From contig JAEXLD010000047.1 in NCBI GenBank assembly GCA_023445445.1, positions 1 through 13,584 on the forward strand: a stretch of 13,584 bases of DNA, given 5' to 3'. Under the pieces are notes generated by a model. The model had not been told where the DNA came from. It searched no databases and saw only the letters and a program-made list of their open reading frames with translations. This stretch comes from Bacillota bacterium (GTDB lineage Bacteria; Bacillota; Clostridia; Clostridiales; Clostridiaceae). The stretch's first letter is position 1; each line of letters starts with the position of its first letter. This document shows, piece after piece, positions 1-7,246 of the stretch. The position numbers and the translations under genes were made by a program.

Positions 1-378
1 ATATTAATTTGTACAGATTTTAAGAAAATACCTATAAAGGAAGAAGTTATAGATATATTTTTAGATTGTAGTGGCAGTAGTAACTATTGGTTTGAAAATA
101 ATGATTTTTCTATAAGAGATATATTAAAATATTTAAAGAAAGATGCATATGTATTATTATCATATATTATATTTAAGAAAATTAGCCTAAATAATTTTAT
201 AAAGATAGAAAATAGAAAAAATTTTAACATAAAGTATGTAAAAGAGGAAATAAAGAAGAATAAGTTTAATACAATAGATGAACTATCTACAGATTGTTTA
301 AATAAGCCAAGTCTTTATGAAAATTATTTTAAGGAAGGGGAAGAAGTTTATATTTATATGTATTTTGGTAAAAGGTAG
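1..378 (+). CDS. C-terminal part of a SAM-dependent methyltransferase-like protein (5' end outside window)
   Basis: The reading frame is open from base 1 to a TAG at 376-378 and gives 125 residues. The start lies upstream of the window. The visible part has a pattern common near the end of class I methyltransferases: an acidic strand and loop (EEVIDIFLDCSGSSNYWFE) resembling the motif after the SAM-binding sheet, then a helix and strand (ILKYLKKDAYVLLSYI), and an ending YENYFKEGEEVYIYMYFGKR. From memory, this ending resembles clostridial proteins in which an N-terminal MerR-type DNA-binding domain is joined to a methyltransferase; that domain cannot be seen here, so the fusion is only a suggestion. 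The substrate is unknown. The stop codon lies inside the left arm of the following terminator hairpin. Confidence 0.5.
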   Translation: MLICTDFKKIPIKEEVIDIFLDCSGSSNYWFENNDFSIRDILKYLKKDAYVLLSYIIFKKISLNNFIKIENRKNFNIKYVKEEIKKNKFNTIDELSTDCLNKPSLYENYFKEGEEVYIYMYFGKR

Positions 379-395
379 GGTGAACCCTACCTTTT
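370..395 (+). terminator. Rho-independent terminator after the methyltransferase-like gene
   Basis: An 11-bp perfect stem (AAAAGGTAGGG at 370-380 with CCCTACCTTTT at 385-395) closes on a TGAA loop and is followed by an AT-rich run with TATTTTTATT. The left arm contains the stop codon of the upstream gene. The U-tract is broken, so efficiency is uncertain. Confidence 0.75.
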
Positions 396-430
396 AAATA
401 TTTTTATTATAAATATACAGAAATTAAATA

Positions 431-461
431 TTGATATAGGGTTAAGGCTAGATTCTATAAT
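431..461 (+). promoter_or_regulatory. Possible SigA-type promoter of the MFS gene
   Basis: TTGATA (431-436) and TATAAT (456-461) lie just upstream of the MFS gene, after the preceding terminator. The 19-base spacer is longer than the preferred 17, so this is a moderate call. Transcription would start near 468, which leaves a leader of only about 13 bases that begins at the ribosome binding site. Confidence 0.4.
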
Positions 462-480
462 AATTTTAGAGGTGAGATAA

Positions 481-1728
481 ATGAAAATTATTAAGAATAA
501 AGAAAGTCAAAATTCCATATTATTTTATTTAGCAAGTTTAATATCAATATTTGGTACAGCTATATATACATTTGCAATGAGTTTATATGTGTTAAAGGTA
601 ACGGGTTCTAGTTTAAATTTTTCTTCAACTTTAATTCTAAGTATACTGCCTATAGTATTTTTAAATCCCTTTGTAGGGGTTATAGTAGATAAGTACGATA
701 AGAAAAAACTAGTGATTTTAGCTAATCTTTTAAATGGTATTTTCTTATTAGCAATTTATACAATTGGTGTATTTAATGGAATAAGTATAGGAATTATCTA
801 TTTGAGTACCTTTGTAATAAGTAGCATTAATATAATTTTTGATGTTAGTATAGATTCGTCAATACCAAATATAGTTTCAAAGGAAAAGATAGTGAATATA
901 AATGCAGGAAATAGAATTATTGATTCTATATCATCTATACTAGGACCAGTTATGGGGGGAATTGTATTTGTAATTTTTGATATAAAAACCTTTATATTAT
1001 TTAATTCCATATCATTTTTTATATCTTCTATTTTAGATTGGAAAATTGATTTTAAATTATATAAAAGGAATCCTTCAGATAATGATAGAGTTATAAATAA
1101 GAACTATTTTATAGAGATAAAGGAAGGCTTCAAATATTTAATAAGTAAGAAAAGTATTAAGGATTTTATCATAATTTTTATAATATATAACTTCTTTATT
1201 TCCTTCTCCATATCTATACCTATGCCAATTATTTTAAATAATATATTTATGATGCCAGAAAAGCATTATGGTTTTATCCAAAGTGGAGTGCCAATAGGAA
1301 TGATAATTGGAGCAATTATAATAAAGAAAATAATAAATAAGCTTAAATTAAATAATTTATTATCATTAATTGGAACATTTATGGCAGCAGAAATAATTCT
1401 ATTAGCTATTCCTTTAATGGGCAAGGTAAATGAATATAATATTAACTATTTATCTGTATATTATTTCTTTATAATGATGTTTATTGGGATATGTATATCC
1501 TTAGTGGATATTCCATTTTCATATAGTATACAAACTGATATTGAAGAAGGTTATAGAGGAAGGGTCTTAAGTTTAACAATAAGTTTAGTAAAAACAGTAG
1601 TTCCTATATCCTATTTAGTTTCAGGACTATTACTAGATAAGATTAATCCACTTATTATTGTATTATTTGGTGGAATAGCTATATTAATAGTTAGTGCATT
1701 TTATTATAAATTTAAACTTGTAGAATAG
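481..1728 (+). CDS. Major facilitator superfamily exporter (MFS_3/DHA3-like), substrate unknown
   Basis: This 415-residue protein is very hydrophobic, with about twelve membrane segments, the standard size and layout of the major facilitator superfamily. Loop 2-3 carries a recognisable motif A (GVIVDKYDKKK, residues 66-76). The N-terminal block with SLYVLKVTGSS near residues 34-44 resembles the MFS_3 group of macrolide and enterobactin-type exporters. The likely role is proton-driven export of a small molecule across the cytoplasmic membrane; the substrate cannot be read from sequence. The ATG at 481 follows GAGGTGAG (469-476). The gene sits behind a possible methyltransferase gene, so a resistance role for the pair is conceivable but not shown. 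Its stop codon overlaps the palindrome shared with the convergent PHP gene. Confidence 0.88.
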   Translation: MKIIKNKESQNSILFYLASLISIFGTAIYTFAMSLYVLKVTGSSLNFSSTLILSILPIVFLNPFVGVIVDKYDKKKLVILANLLNGIFLLAIYTIGVFNGISIGIIYLSTFVISSINIIFDVSIDSSIPNIVSKEKIVNINAGNRIIDSISSILGPVMGGIVFVIFDIKTFILFNSISFFISSILDWKIDFKLYKRNPSDNDRVINKNYFIEIKEGFKYLISKKSIKDFIIIFIIYNFFISFSISIPMPIILNNIFMMPEKHYGFIQSGVPIGMIIGAIIIKKIINKLKLNNLLSLIGTFMAAEIILLAIPLMGKVNEYNINYLSVYYFFIMMFIGICISLVDIPFSYSIQTDIEEGYRGRVLSLTISLVKTVVPISYLVSGLLLDKINPLIIVLFGGIAILIVSAFYYKFKLVE

Positions 1729-1750
1729 GAGCTGAATTAATTCAGCTCCT
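1727..1750. terminator. Shared palindromic terminator between convergent MFS and PHP genes
   Basis: A perfect 24-base palindrome (AGGAGCTGAATT at 1727-1738 and its reverse complement at 1739-1750) contains part of the MFS stop codon (1726-1728) and the whole PHP stop codon (1737-1739). Only 8 bases separate the two genes. The symmetry suggests termination in both directions. U-tracts are weak on both sides (CCTTTAACCATTT on the plus strand). Confidence 0.7.
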
Positions 1751-2573
1751 TTAACCATTTAAGCATATTAATTATGCTATCATCCTTAGGAATATTTACA
1801 TCTCCAACATTCCCATGTGATTTATCATTTGGAATACCATGGCAATCTGATCCACAAGAAATATAAATATTATTTTCTTTAGCTAAGTTAATTAAATTGT
1901 TAGTATCAGTTTCAGTGTTTCTATAATAAATAGCTTCAATACCATCAAAACCCAAGGCTATTAATTCTTTAATTGGAGTTTTCTTAACTAATATAGGATG
2001 AGCTAAGAAAACTAAGGCGTTAAAATCCTTTAAAAATTTAATTCCATCCTTTGTAGATAATTTAGTTGAAGGTACATAAGCAGGGCAATTATTTCCTATA
2101 AAGTTCTTAAATATATATTCATGATCGTAGTCATAACCAGCATCTATTATAGCTTTTGCTATATGTGGCCTTGCTATAGTATCTTTTCCATTTGACAAAA
2201 CCTTATTAATATCTAAATCTATATTATGTAGTTTTTTTAAGTTTTCAACTATCTTATATGCTCTAGATATTCTTTTTTCCTTAAGATCAGTTAAAATTTT
2301 ATTTAAATTAGGATTATTATAATCTTCTTTATTAAAAAATCCTAAAACATGAATTGATTCACCATTATATTCAGTAGATAATTCAATTCCAGGAATAAAA
2401 TTAATATTAAGTTTTTTAGCTTCTAAAAGAGCTTCATTTATGCCAGTCAAAGTATCATGATCTGTTAAAGAAATATAATTAAGGTCTCTTTTTTTAGCCA
2501 TTTCAATTATTTCTTTAGGTTTAAATCTTCCATCAGAGCAAATTGAATGATTATGTAAATCACACTTAAACAT
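1737..2573 (-). CDS. PHP-domain metal-dependent phosphoesterase (YciV/TrpH/RNase AM-like)
   Basis: This 278-residue protein has the PHP fold. The metal and active-site motifs are intact: DLHNHS (His7, His9), CSDG (Asp14), LTDHD (His39, Asp40), PGIELST (Glu64), HVLGFF (His75), ARPH (His137), LAHP (His192) and CGSDCHG (Asp243, His245). Length and motif order match the bacterial PHP phosphoesterases related to E. coli YciV/TrpH, which hydrolyse 3',5'-nucleoside bisphosphates and trim RNA 5' ends; that activity is inferred from the family. I chose the ATG at 2573 because AAAGGAG lies 5 bases upstream. A TTG 15 bases further upstream overlaps this site and is unlikely to be used. The gene diverges from the folate operon, with only about 100 bases between starts. 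Confidence 0.88.
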   Translation of the reverse strand: MFKCDLHNHSICSDGRFKPKEIIEMAKKRDLNYISLTDHDTLTGINEALLEAKKLNINFIPGIELSTEYNGESIHVLGFFNKEDYNNPNLNKILTDLKEKRISRAYKIVENLKKLHNIDLDINKVLSNGKDTIARPHIAKAIIDAGYDYDHEYIFKNFIGNNCPAYVPSTKLSTKDGIKFLKDFNALVFLAHPILVKKTPIKELIALGFDGIEAIYYRNTETDTNNLINLAKENNIYISCGSDCHGIPNDKSHGNVGDVNIPKDDSIINMLKWLKELN

Positions 2574-2578
2574 TCTAT

Positions 2579-2585
2579 CTCCTTT
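2579..2585 (-). promoter_or_regulatory. Ribosome binding site that sets the PHP gene start
   Basis: AAAGGAG on the minus strand is 5 bases before the ATG at 2573. An in-frame TTG at 2588 would place this sequence inside the coding region, so the ATG is preferred. Confidence 0.8.
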
Positions 2586-2612
2586 CAAAATAACAAATTA
2601 TTATGATATAAT
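2584..2612 (+). promoter_or_regulatory. Probable promoter of the folate operon (extended -10)
   Basis: A perfect extended -10 (TGATATAAT at 2604-2612) is preceded by a weak -35 (TTCAAA at 2584-2589) at a 17-base spacing. Transcription would start near 2619 and give a leader of about 56 bases before pabA. No tetrahydrofolate riboswitch or other large structured leader fits in that space. The -35 overlaps the ribosome binding site of the divergent PHP gene. Confidence 0.55.
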
Positions 2613-2627
2613 CTATACATTAAAATT

Positions 2628-2636
2628 ATTTTAGCA
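2628..2636 (-). promoter_or_regulatory. Possible promoter element of the PHP gene (extended -10)
   Basis: On the minus strand this reads TGCTAAAAT, one mismatch from TGnTATAAT. Transcription would start near 2621, about 48 bases before the PHP start codon. No convincing -35 accompanies it, so the call is tentative in such AT-rich DNA. Confidence 0.35.
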
Positions 2637-2664
2637 CATATATATTATTTTTAACACAAAATAT

Positions 2665-2670
2665 GGAGGG
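2665..2670 (+). promoter_or_regulatory. Ribosome binding site that sets the pabA start
   Basis: GGAGGG lies 4 bases before the ATG at 2675. An in-frame ATG at 2663 overlaps this element and would add only four residues (MEGK), so the start at 2675 is preferred. Confidence 0.75.
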
Positions 2671-2674
2671 AAAA

Positions 2675-3268
2675 ATGCTTTTAATGATAGACAATTATGA
2701 TTCATTTGTGTTTAATTTAGTAAGATATATTGAAGAATTAGGTGAAGAAGTAATAATATACAGAAATAATAAAATATCAATTGAAGCCATTAAGGAGTTA
2801 GATATTGATGGAATAATAATTTCACCAGGTCCAAAATCTCCAAAGGAAGCTGGCATATCATTAGATATTTTACATAATTTTAAGGGCATAAAGCCAATAC
2901 TTGGAATATGCTTAGGACATCAGTGCATAGGTCATTATTTTGGAAATAAAATAGTAAAAGGAAAAGAGCCAGTTCATGGAAAAATAAGCTATATAACTCA
3001 TAAAGGCAAGGATTTATTTAAAGGACTTAATAATCCTTTAAGAGTAACTAGATATCATTCTCTAATAATTGATAATAATAATATTAATGAAGAATTAGAA
3101 GTAACTAGTTATACTGAAGATAATGTTATTATGGGTATAAGTCATAAAAAATATCCTATTTTTGGAGTTCAATTTCATCCAGAAGCTGAAATGACTGAAG
3201 ATGGCCATAAGCTTTTAAGAAATTTTATTGATATAACTAAGAAGTTTAAGGAGGATAATAATGATTAA
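2675..3268 (+). CDS. pabA: Aminodeoxychorismate synthase, glutamine amidotransferase subunit
   Basis: This is a 197-residue class I glutamine amidotransferase. It frees ammonia from glutamine and passes it to PabB, which aminates chorismate in the cytoplasm. Visible features are the N-terminal MIDNYDSFVFNL block, the oxyanion strand SPGPKSP (50-56), the nucleophile motif GICLGHQ with Cys79, and VQFHPEAEMTEDG with His168 and Glu170; the Cys-His-Glu triad is complete. Sequence alone barely separates PabA from TrpG; the call rests on the adjacent pabB and folate genes. The protein could also serve anthranilate synthase if no separate trpG exists. It is the first gene of the operon. Its stop overlaps the pabB start by 8 bases, suggesting translational coupling that would keep the two subunits balanced. 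Confidence 0.9.
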   Translation: MLLMIDNYDSFVFNLVRYIEELGEEVIIYRNNKISIEAIKELDIDGIIISPGPKSPKEAGISLDILHNFKGIKPILGICLGHQCIGHYFGNKIVKGKEPVHGKISYITHKGKDLFKGLNNPLRVTRYHSLIIDNNNINEELEVTSYTEDNVIMGISHKKYPIFGVQFHPEAEMTEDGHKLLRNFIDITKKFKEDNND

Positions 3269-4604
3269 AATTAGGGAAGTAGAAATTAATTTTAATCCTC
3301 TTGAAGTATATAATTTATTTAAGGATGAAACAGATACTATATTATTAGATTCCTCAAAGGAAGATAAAACTTTATCTAAGTTTTCCTTTATTGGGTTAAA
3401 TCCATTTATGACATTAGAGGCTAAGGGTAATGCTTGCTTTATTGATGATATGGAAGTTATAGGAGAGCCATTTGAGGTTTTAGAAAAACTTATTGAAAAA
3501 TATAAGATTTCAGAAGAACTCTATAGCCATATACCATTTATATCAGGAGCCATAGGATATATATCTTATGATACAGGTAGAATATTAGAGGAATTACCTA
3601 ATAGTAGCTTGGAGGATTTTAATATTAGTGATATAAAATTTATATTTTATAACAATATTATTATTTTTGATTTACATAATAATAAGCAATATATCTCATC
3701 ACTAAATGGCAGAGATGAAGAAATAGATTTAATTATAAATAGAATAAAAAGTACTGTGCATATAGAAGAATACAAAGTAGAAGAAAAAAGAAGTAATTTT
3801 ATTTCTAATTTTAATAAATCAGAGTATAAATCAGCTATAACTAAAATGAAAAATTATATTGCTAGTGGAGATATTTACATAGCAAACATGACTCAAAGAT
3901 TTTATACAGAAAGCAATGAAGACTCCTTTGAAATATATAAGAAACTTAGAAGCATAAATAAAGCACCATTTTCTGCTTTTATGAATTTTAAAGATTTTCA
4001 AGTAATAAGCTCCTCACCAGAAAGATTTCTTCAGGTAAATAATAAAAAGGTTGTTACAAGACCAATTAAAGGTACAAGACCTAGAGGAAAAACTAAGGAG
4101 GAAGATCATAAGAATAGCTTAGAACTTTTAAATAGTGAAAAAGATAAAGCAGAATTATTAATGGTGGTGGATTTAGAAAGAAATGATTTGAGTAAGGTGT
4201 GTAAACCTCATTCTGTGAAGGTTACAGAGCTTTTTAAACTGGAAACTTACGCTACAGTATTTCATTTAGTTTCAACAGTAGAAGGTGAACTTAAGGATGA
4301 AGTATCAGCTGTAAAATGTATAAAAGAATGTTTTCCAGGAGGATCTATAACAGGAACCCCTAAAATTAGAGCTATGGAAATAATTGAGGAACTAGAAGCT
4401 TTAAAAAGAAATATATATACAGGTTCTATTGGATACTTTGATTTTAGAGGGAATGCTGATTTCAATATTGCGATTAGGACTATAATAAAAAAAGATAATA
4501 AAGCTTATTTTGGAGTTGGTGGAGGAATTACCTATGACTCTAATGAAGAAGCAGAGTACAATGAAACTTTAGATAAAGCAAAGGCTTTAATGAGGGTATT
4601 ATAA
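3261..4604 (+). CDS. pabB: Aminodeoxychorismate synthase component I
   Basis: This 447-residue chorismate-binding enzyme uses ammonia from PabA to make 4-amino-4-deoxychorismate. The N-terminal domain contains GAIGYISYDTGR (96-107). The catalytic domain contains SGDIYIANMTQRF (202-214), SSSPERF (250-256), DLERNDLSKV (304-313), VFHLVSTVEG (333-342), CFPGGSITGTPK (357-368) and GVGGGITYDS (418-427). The decisive motif is PIKGT at 268-272. PabB enzymes carry a lysine here (Lys270), whereas anthranilate synthase TrpE has alanine (PIAGT), so this is PabB rather than TrpE. Length is normal and no lyase domain is fused. The ATG at 3261 follows AAGGAGG (3248-3254). The stop shares one base with the pabC start. 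Confidence 0.95.
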   Translation: MIKIREVEINFNPLEVYNLFKDETDTILLDSSKEDKTLSKFSFIGLNPFMTLEAKGNACFIDDMEVIGEPFEVLEKLIEKYKISEELYSHIPFISGAIGYISYDTGRILEELPNSSLEDFNISDIKFIFYNNIIIFDLHNNKQYISSLNGRDEEIDLIINRIKSTVHIEEYKVEEKRSNFISNFNKSEYKSAITKMKNYIASGDIYIANMTQRFYTESNEDSFEIYKKLRSINKAPFSAFMNFKDFQVISSSPERFLQVNNKKVVTRPIKGTRPRGKTKEEDHKNSLELLNSEKDKAELLMVVDLERNDLSKVCKPHSVKVTELFKLETYATVFHLVSTVEGELKDEVSAVKCIKECFPGGSITGTPKIRAMEIIEELEALKRNIYTGSIGYFDFRGNADFNIAIRTIIKKDNKAYFGVGGGITYDSNEEAEYNETLDKAKALMRVL

Positions 4605-5347
4605 TGAGAAATATTATTGTTAATAAAGAAAAGATAACTTTAGATAGCGGATACTTTTTTGGAAGAGGAGTTTTTGAAACAATTCTAGTTAAAAAAAATC
4701 CTATATTTTTAAAAGAACATATTGAAAGACTTAATCAGGGAATTAGAGTTTTAGAATTAGGTGATGAAGTTTTAATAGATGATATTTTAAATATAATAAA
4801 TAAATATTCAATACAGAATTGTGTACTAAAAATAGCTGTTTCAGAAAAAAATATTGTAATGGAAACCCGTGATAATAAATATAAGTCAGAAGATTATTTA
4901 AAGGGATTTTCTTTAAAGCTTTCTAATATTAATAAGAATTCAAAATCTAGACTAACTTATATAAAGTCTATTAATTATTTAGATAATATACTTCAAAGAG
5001 AAGAAGCCTTAAAAATTGGGTATGATGAAGTATTATTTTTAAATGAGAAGGGCTTTGTAACAGAGGGAAGTATATCAAATATATTTCTTATAAAAGAAAA
5101 TAAAATATTTACACCTAAAGTTGAAAGTGGACTACTTCCAGGAGTTGTTAGGAAATTTATCGTAGATGAATTTAATGTAATAGAAAAAGAAGTGATTTTA
5201 GATGATTTATTTAATGCAGATGAAATATTTATAACAAATAGTTTATTAGGTATAATGGGAGTTAGTAAACTAGAAGATAAGATTCTTTCGGAAAATACAA
5301 TAACAAAGGGTATAAGAAAAAAATATGAAGAAATAATCAGTAATTAG
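4604..5347 (+). CDS. pabC: 4-amino-4-deoxychorismate lyase
   Basis: This 247-residue protein belongs to fold-type IV PLP enzymes (aminotransferase class IV). It splits aminodeoxychorismate into p-aminobenzoate and pyruvate. The start region has the family pattern DSGYFFGRGVFETI (14-27) and LKEHIERL (36-43). Lys121 in IKSINYLDNILQREEA is the expected Schiff-base lysine, and Glu154 in VTEGSISNIF contacts the cofactor. SGLLPGVVR (175-183) and EIFITNSLLGIMGV (207-220) complete the pattern. D-amino acid and branched-chain aminotransferases share the fold, but the position directly after pabB (TAATG overlap) settles the role. Translation probably depends on GAGGG at 4592-4596 inside pabB and on coupling. 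Confidence 0.92.
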   Translation: MRNIIVNKEKITLDSGYFFGRGVFETILVKKNPIFLKEHIERLNQGIRVLELGDEVLIDDILNIINKYSIQNCVLKIAVSEKNIVMETRDNKYKSEDYLKGFSLKLSNINKNSKSRLTYIKSINYLDNILQREEALKIGYDEVLFLNEKGFVTEGSISNIFLIKENKIFTPKVESGLLPGVVRKFIVDEFNVIEKEVILDDLFNADEIFITNSLLGIMGVSKLEDKILSENTITKGIRKKYEEIISN

Positions 5348-5358
5348 GAGGAGCATAA

Positions 5359-5913
5359 ATGATAGACAAGGAAAAGATACAAGAAGGGGTAAGGCTGATA
5401 ATTGAAGGAATAGGAGAGGATCCTAATAGAGAGGGATTATTAGAAACTCCTGATAGAATAGCAAGAATGTATGAAGAAATATTTGCTGGCATAGGTAAAA
5501 CAGCTGAAGAAGAGTTATCTAAGACCTTTACTGTTGAGGGAAATGACTTAGTAATAGAAAAAGATATTACTTTTTATTCTATGTGTGAACATCATTTGGT
5601 ACCTTTTTATGGGAAAGTGCATATAGCATATATACCAAATGGAAAAGTAGCAGGTTTATCTAAATTAGCTAGATGTGTTGAAGTATATTCAAAAAAGCCA
5701 CAGCTTCAAGAAAGACTTACAGCTGAAATAGCGGATGCATTAATGGATTATTTAGATGCAAAGGGTGCTATGGTAGTTATTGAAGGTGAACATATGTGTA
5801 TGACTATGAGGGGTGTTAAGAAACCAGGGGCTAAAACAGTAACTACAACTTATAGAGGATGCTTCTTAGAAGACTATAAATTAAAAAAAGAAGTTATAAG
5901 TTTTATCAAATAA
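5359..5913 (+). CDS. folE: GTP cyclohydrolase I
   Basis: This 184-residue enzyme makes 7,8-dihydroneopterin triphosphate from GTP, the first step of the pterin branch of folate synthesis. It is the classic zinc-dependent FolE form. The zinc ligands are Cys76 and His79 in MCEHH and Cys147 in GEHMCM. YIPNGKVAGLSKLARCVEVYSKKPQLQERLT (91-121) is the strongly conserved core, and TPDRIARMYEE (30-40) marks the N-terminal domain. Length is normal. A strong AGGAGGAG (5346-5353) precedes the ATG at 5359 and overlaps the pabC stop region. Eleven bases separate it from pabC. A zinc-free FolE2 alternative is excluded by these motifs. Confidence 0.97.
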   Translation: MIDKEKIQEGVRLIIEGIGEDPNREGLLETPDRIARMYEEIFAGIGKTAEEELSKTFTVEGNDLVIEKDITFYSMCEHHLVPFYGKVHIAYIPNGKVAGLSKLARCVEVYSKKPQLQERLTAEIADALMDYLDAKGAMVVIEGEHMCMTMRGVKKPGAKTVTTTYRGCFLEDYKLKKEVISFIK

Positions 5914-5925
5914 TCTAAGATATAG

Positions 5926-5931
5926 AAGGTG
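5926..5931 (+). promoter_or_regulatory. Ribosome binding site supporting the TTG start of the HD gene
   Basis: AAGGTG lies 5 bases before the TTG at 5937. No in-frame ATG occurs nearby, so TTG is the best start for the HD-domain gene. Confidence 0.7.
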
Positions 5932-5936
5932 ATAAT

Positions 5937-6410
5937 TTGGAAAATGTAAATATCATTTTAAAGCATCCTAAGTACAAGGCTTTATTAGAGGAACTTAATA
6001 ATCTAGAAAAGGATAGAAAGTTTTGCAATCATACTTTAGAACATTTTTTAGATGTAGCAAGAATTGCATATATTATGGTATTAGAAAAGGGGTTAGATTA
6101 CAATAAAGATGTAATTTATACCATTGCCCTTTTGCATGACATAGGAAGAGTTTTAGAGTATAATAATGGTGTTGATCACCATATAGCTAGTGCAAAAATA
6201 GCAGAAGAATTATTGCAATTCACATCTTTTGAGAAAGAAGAAAAGACTTTAATAATAAGGTCTATAAAAGAGCACAGAAGAGAAAGTGAAGATGAATTAT
6301 CTAAAATAATATACAAAAGTGATAAACTTTCAAGAAATTGCTTTAATTGTAAAGCCTATAAAGATTGCTATTGGAAGGAAGATAAAAAAAATAAAGACAT
6401 AAAGCTATAA
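5937..6410 (+). CDS. HD-domain metal-dependent phosphohydrolase in the folate operon
   Basis: This 157-residue HD-superfamily protein starts at TTG. Putative metal and active-site residues are His32 and/or His36 (NHTLEHFLDVAR), the HD pair His67-Asp68 (ALLHDIGR), His81/His82 (VDHHIASAKIA), His113 (KEHRR) and Asp129 (SDKLSR). The C-terminal tail holds three cysteines in a CxxCx5C pattern (Cys135, Cys138, Cys144), an unusual addition that may bind metal. HD enzymes hydrolyse phosphate esters of nucleotides and related compounds. Its place between folE (23 bases upstream) and folP (16 bases downstream) suggests a pterin phosphate substrate. The operon lacks an obvious dihydroneopterin triphosphate pyrophosphatase, so this protein could do that job. 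The specific activity is an inference; the fold is clear. Confidence 0.85.
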   Translation: MENVNIILKHPKYKALLEELNNLEKDRKFCNHTLEHFLDVARIAYIMVLEKGLDYNKDVIYTIALLHDIGRVLEYNNGVDHHIASAKIAEELLQFTSFEKEEKTLIIRSIKEHRRESEDELSKIIYKSDKLSRNCFNCKAYKDCYWKEDKKNKDIKL

Positions 6411-6426
6411 CAAAAGGGAGAGAATT

Positions 6427-7236
6427 ATGAAAATAGGAAATAAAACACTTAATTTTGAAGACAGAACATATATTATGGGTATATTAAATGTAACACCAGA
6501 CTCATTTTCTGATGGAGGAAATTATAATAATATTGAAGCAGCAGTTAAAAGAGCTAAGGAAATGGTTGAAGAAGGTGCTGATATTATTGACATAGGTGGG
6601 GAATCTACAAGACCAGGAGCAAGCTATGTATCAGAAGAGGAAGAAATACAAAGGGTTGTTCCAATAATTAAAGCTATAAAAAATGAACTAGATGTTTTAA
6701 TTTCAGTAGATACTTATAAGAGTAAAACAGCAGAAGAGGCAATAAAAGCTGGTGCTGATATAATTAATGATGTTTGGGGATTTAAAAAAGATAGTAATAT
6801 GGCTAAAATTGTAGCAAAATATGATGTTCCTTGCATTTTAATGCATAATAGAGAAGATAAACCATATTCAAATTTAATGAAAAATATTTTAGAAGATTTA
6901 ATAGATAGCATAAATATTGCCTTAGATGCAGGAGTAAAAAGAGAAAATATTATATTAGATCCAGGTATAGGTTTTGCAAAAACTTATGAGGAAAATTTAA
7001 AGGTTATGAATAACCTTCAGGATATAGTTAATATAGGTTTTCCAGTTTTACTAGCTACATCAAGAAAATCAATGATTGGATTAACTTTAAATCTTCCAGT
7101 GGAAAATAGATTAGAAGGAACTATTGCAACTACTGTATTAGGGATAATGAAGGGTTGCAAAATTGTAAGAGTACATGATGTTCTTGAAAATAAAAGAGCT
7201 TGTGTAATGACTGACAAAATATTAAATAATAAGTAG
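6427..7236 (+). CDS. folP: Dihydropteroate synthase
   Basis: This 269-residue TIM-barrel enzyme condenses p-aminobenzoate with 6-hydroxymethyl-7,8-dihydropterin diphosphate and is the target of sulfonamides. All signature loops are present: MGILNVTPDSFSDGG (17-31), DIIDIGGESTRPG (52-64), SVDTYKSKTAEEAIKAGADIIND (93-115), CILMHNRE (136-143), LDPGIGFAKT (177-186), TSRKSMIG (211-218) and IVRVHDV (246-252). Length is standard. AAGGGAGAG (6414-6422) sits before the ATG. In this operon it joins the product of the pab genes with the product of the folE-HD-folBK branch. I see no insertion in the loop-1 or loop-2 regions where resistance changes are known, but susceptibility cannot be read from this. 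Confidence 0.97.
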   Translation: MKIGNKTLNFEDRTYIMGILNVTPDSFSDGGNYNNIEAAVKRAKEMVEEGADIIDIGGESTRPGASYVSEEEEIQRVVPIIKAIKNELDVLISVDTYKSKTAEEAIKAGADIINDVWGFKKDSNMAKIVAKYDVPCILMHNREDKPYSNLMKNILEDLIDSINIALDAGVKRENIILDPGIGFAKTYEENLKVMNNLQDIVNIGFPVLLATSRKSMIGLTLNLPVENRLEGTIATTVLGIMKGCKIVRVHDVLENKRACVMTDKILNNK

Positions 7237-7246
7237 AGGATTATCT

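Noticed and set aside
798..1010. Open frame on the minus strand inside the MFS gene
   Set aside because: It mirrors the hydrophobic codons of the exporter and lacks start signals.
2613..2674. Tetrahydrofolate riboswitch upstream of the folate operon
   Set aside because: Such riboswitches control folate genes in many clostridia, but the space after the predicted start is only about 56 bases, very AT-rich and without the conserved helices.
2675..4604. TrpG/TrpE (anthranilate synthase) instead of PabA/PabB
   Set aside because: The large subunit has PIKGT with the PabB-type lysine, not the TrpE PIAGT, and both genes lie in a folate operon.
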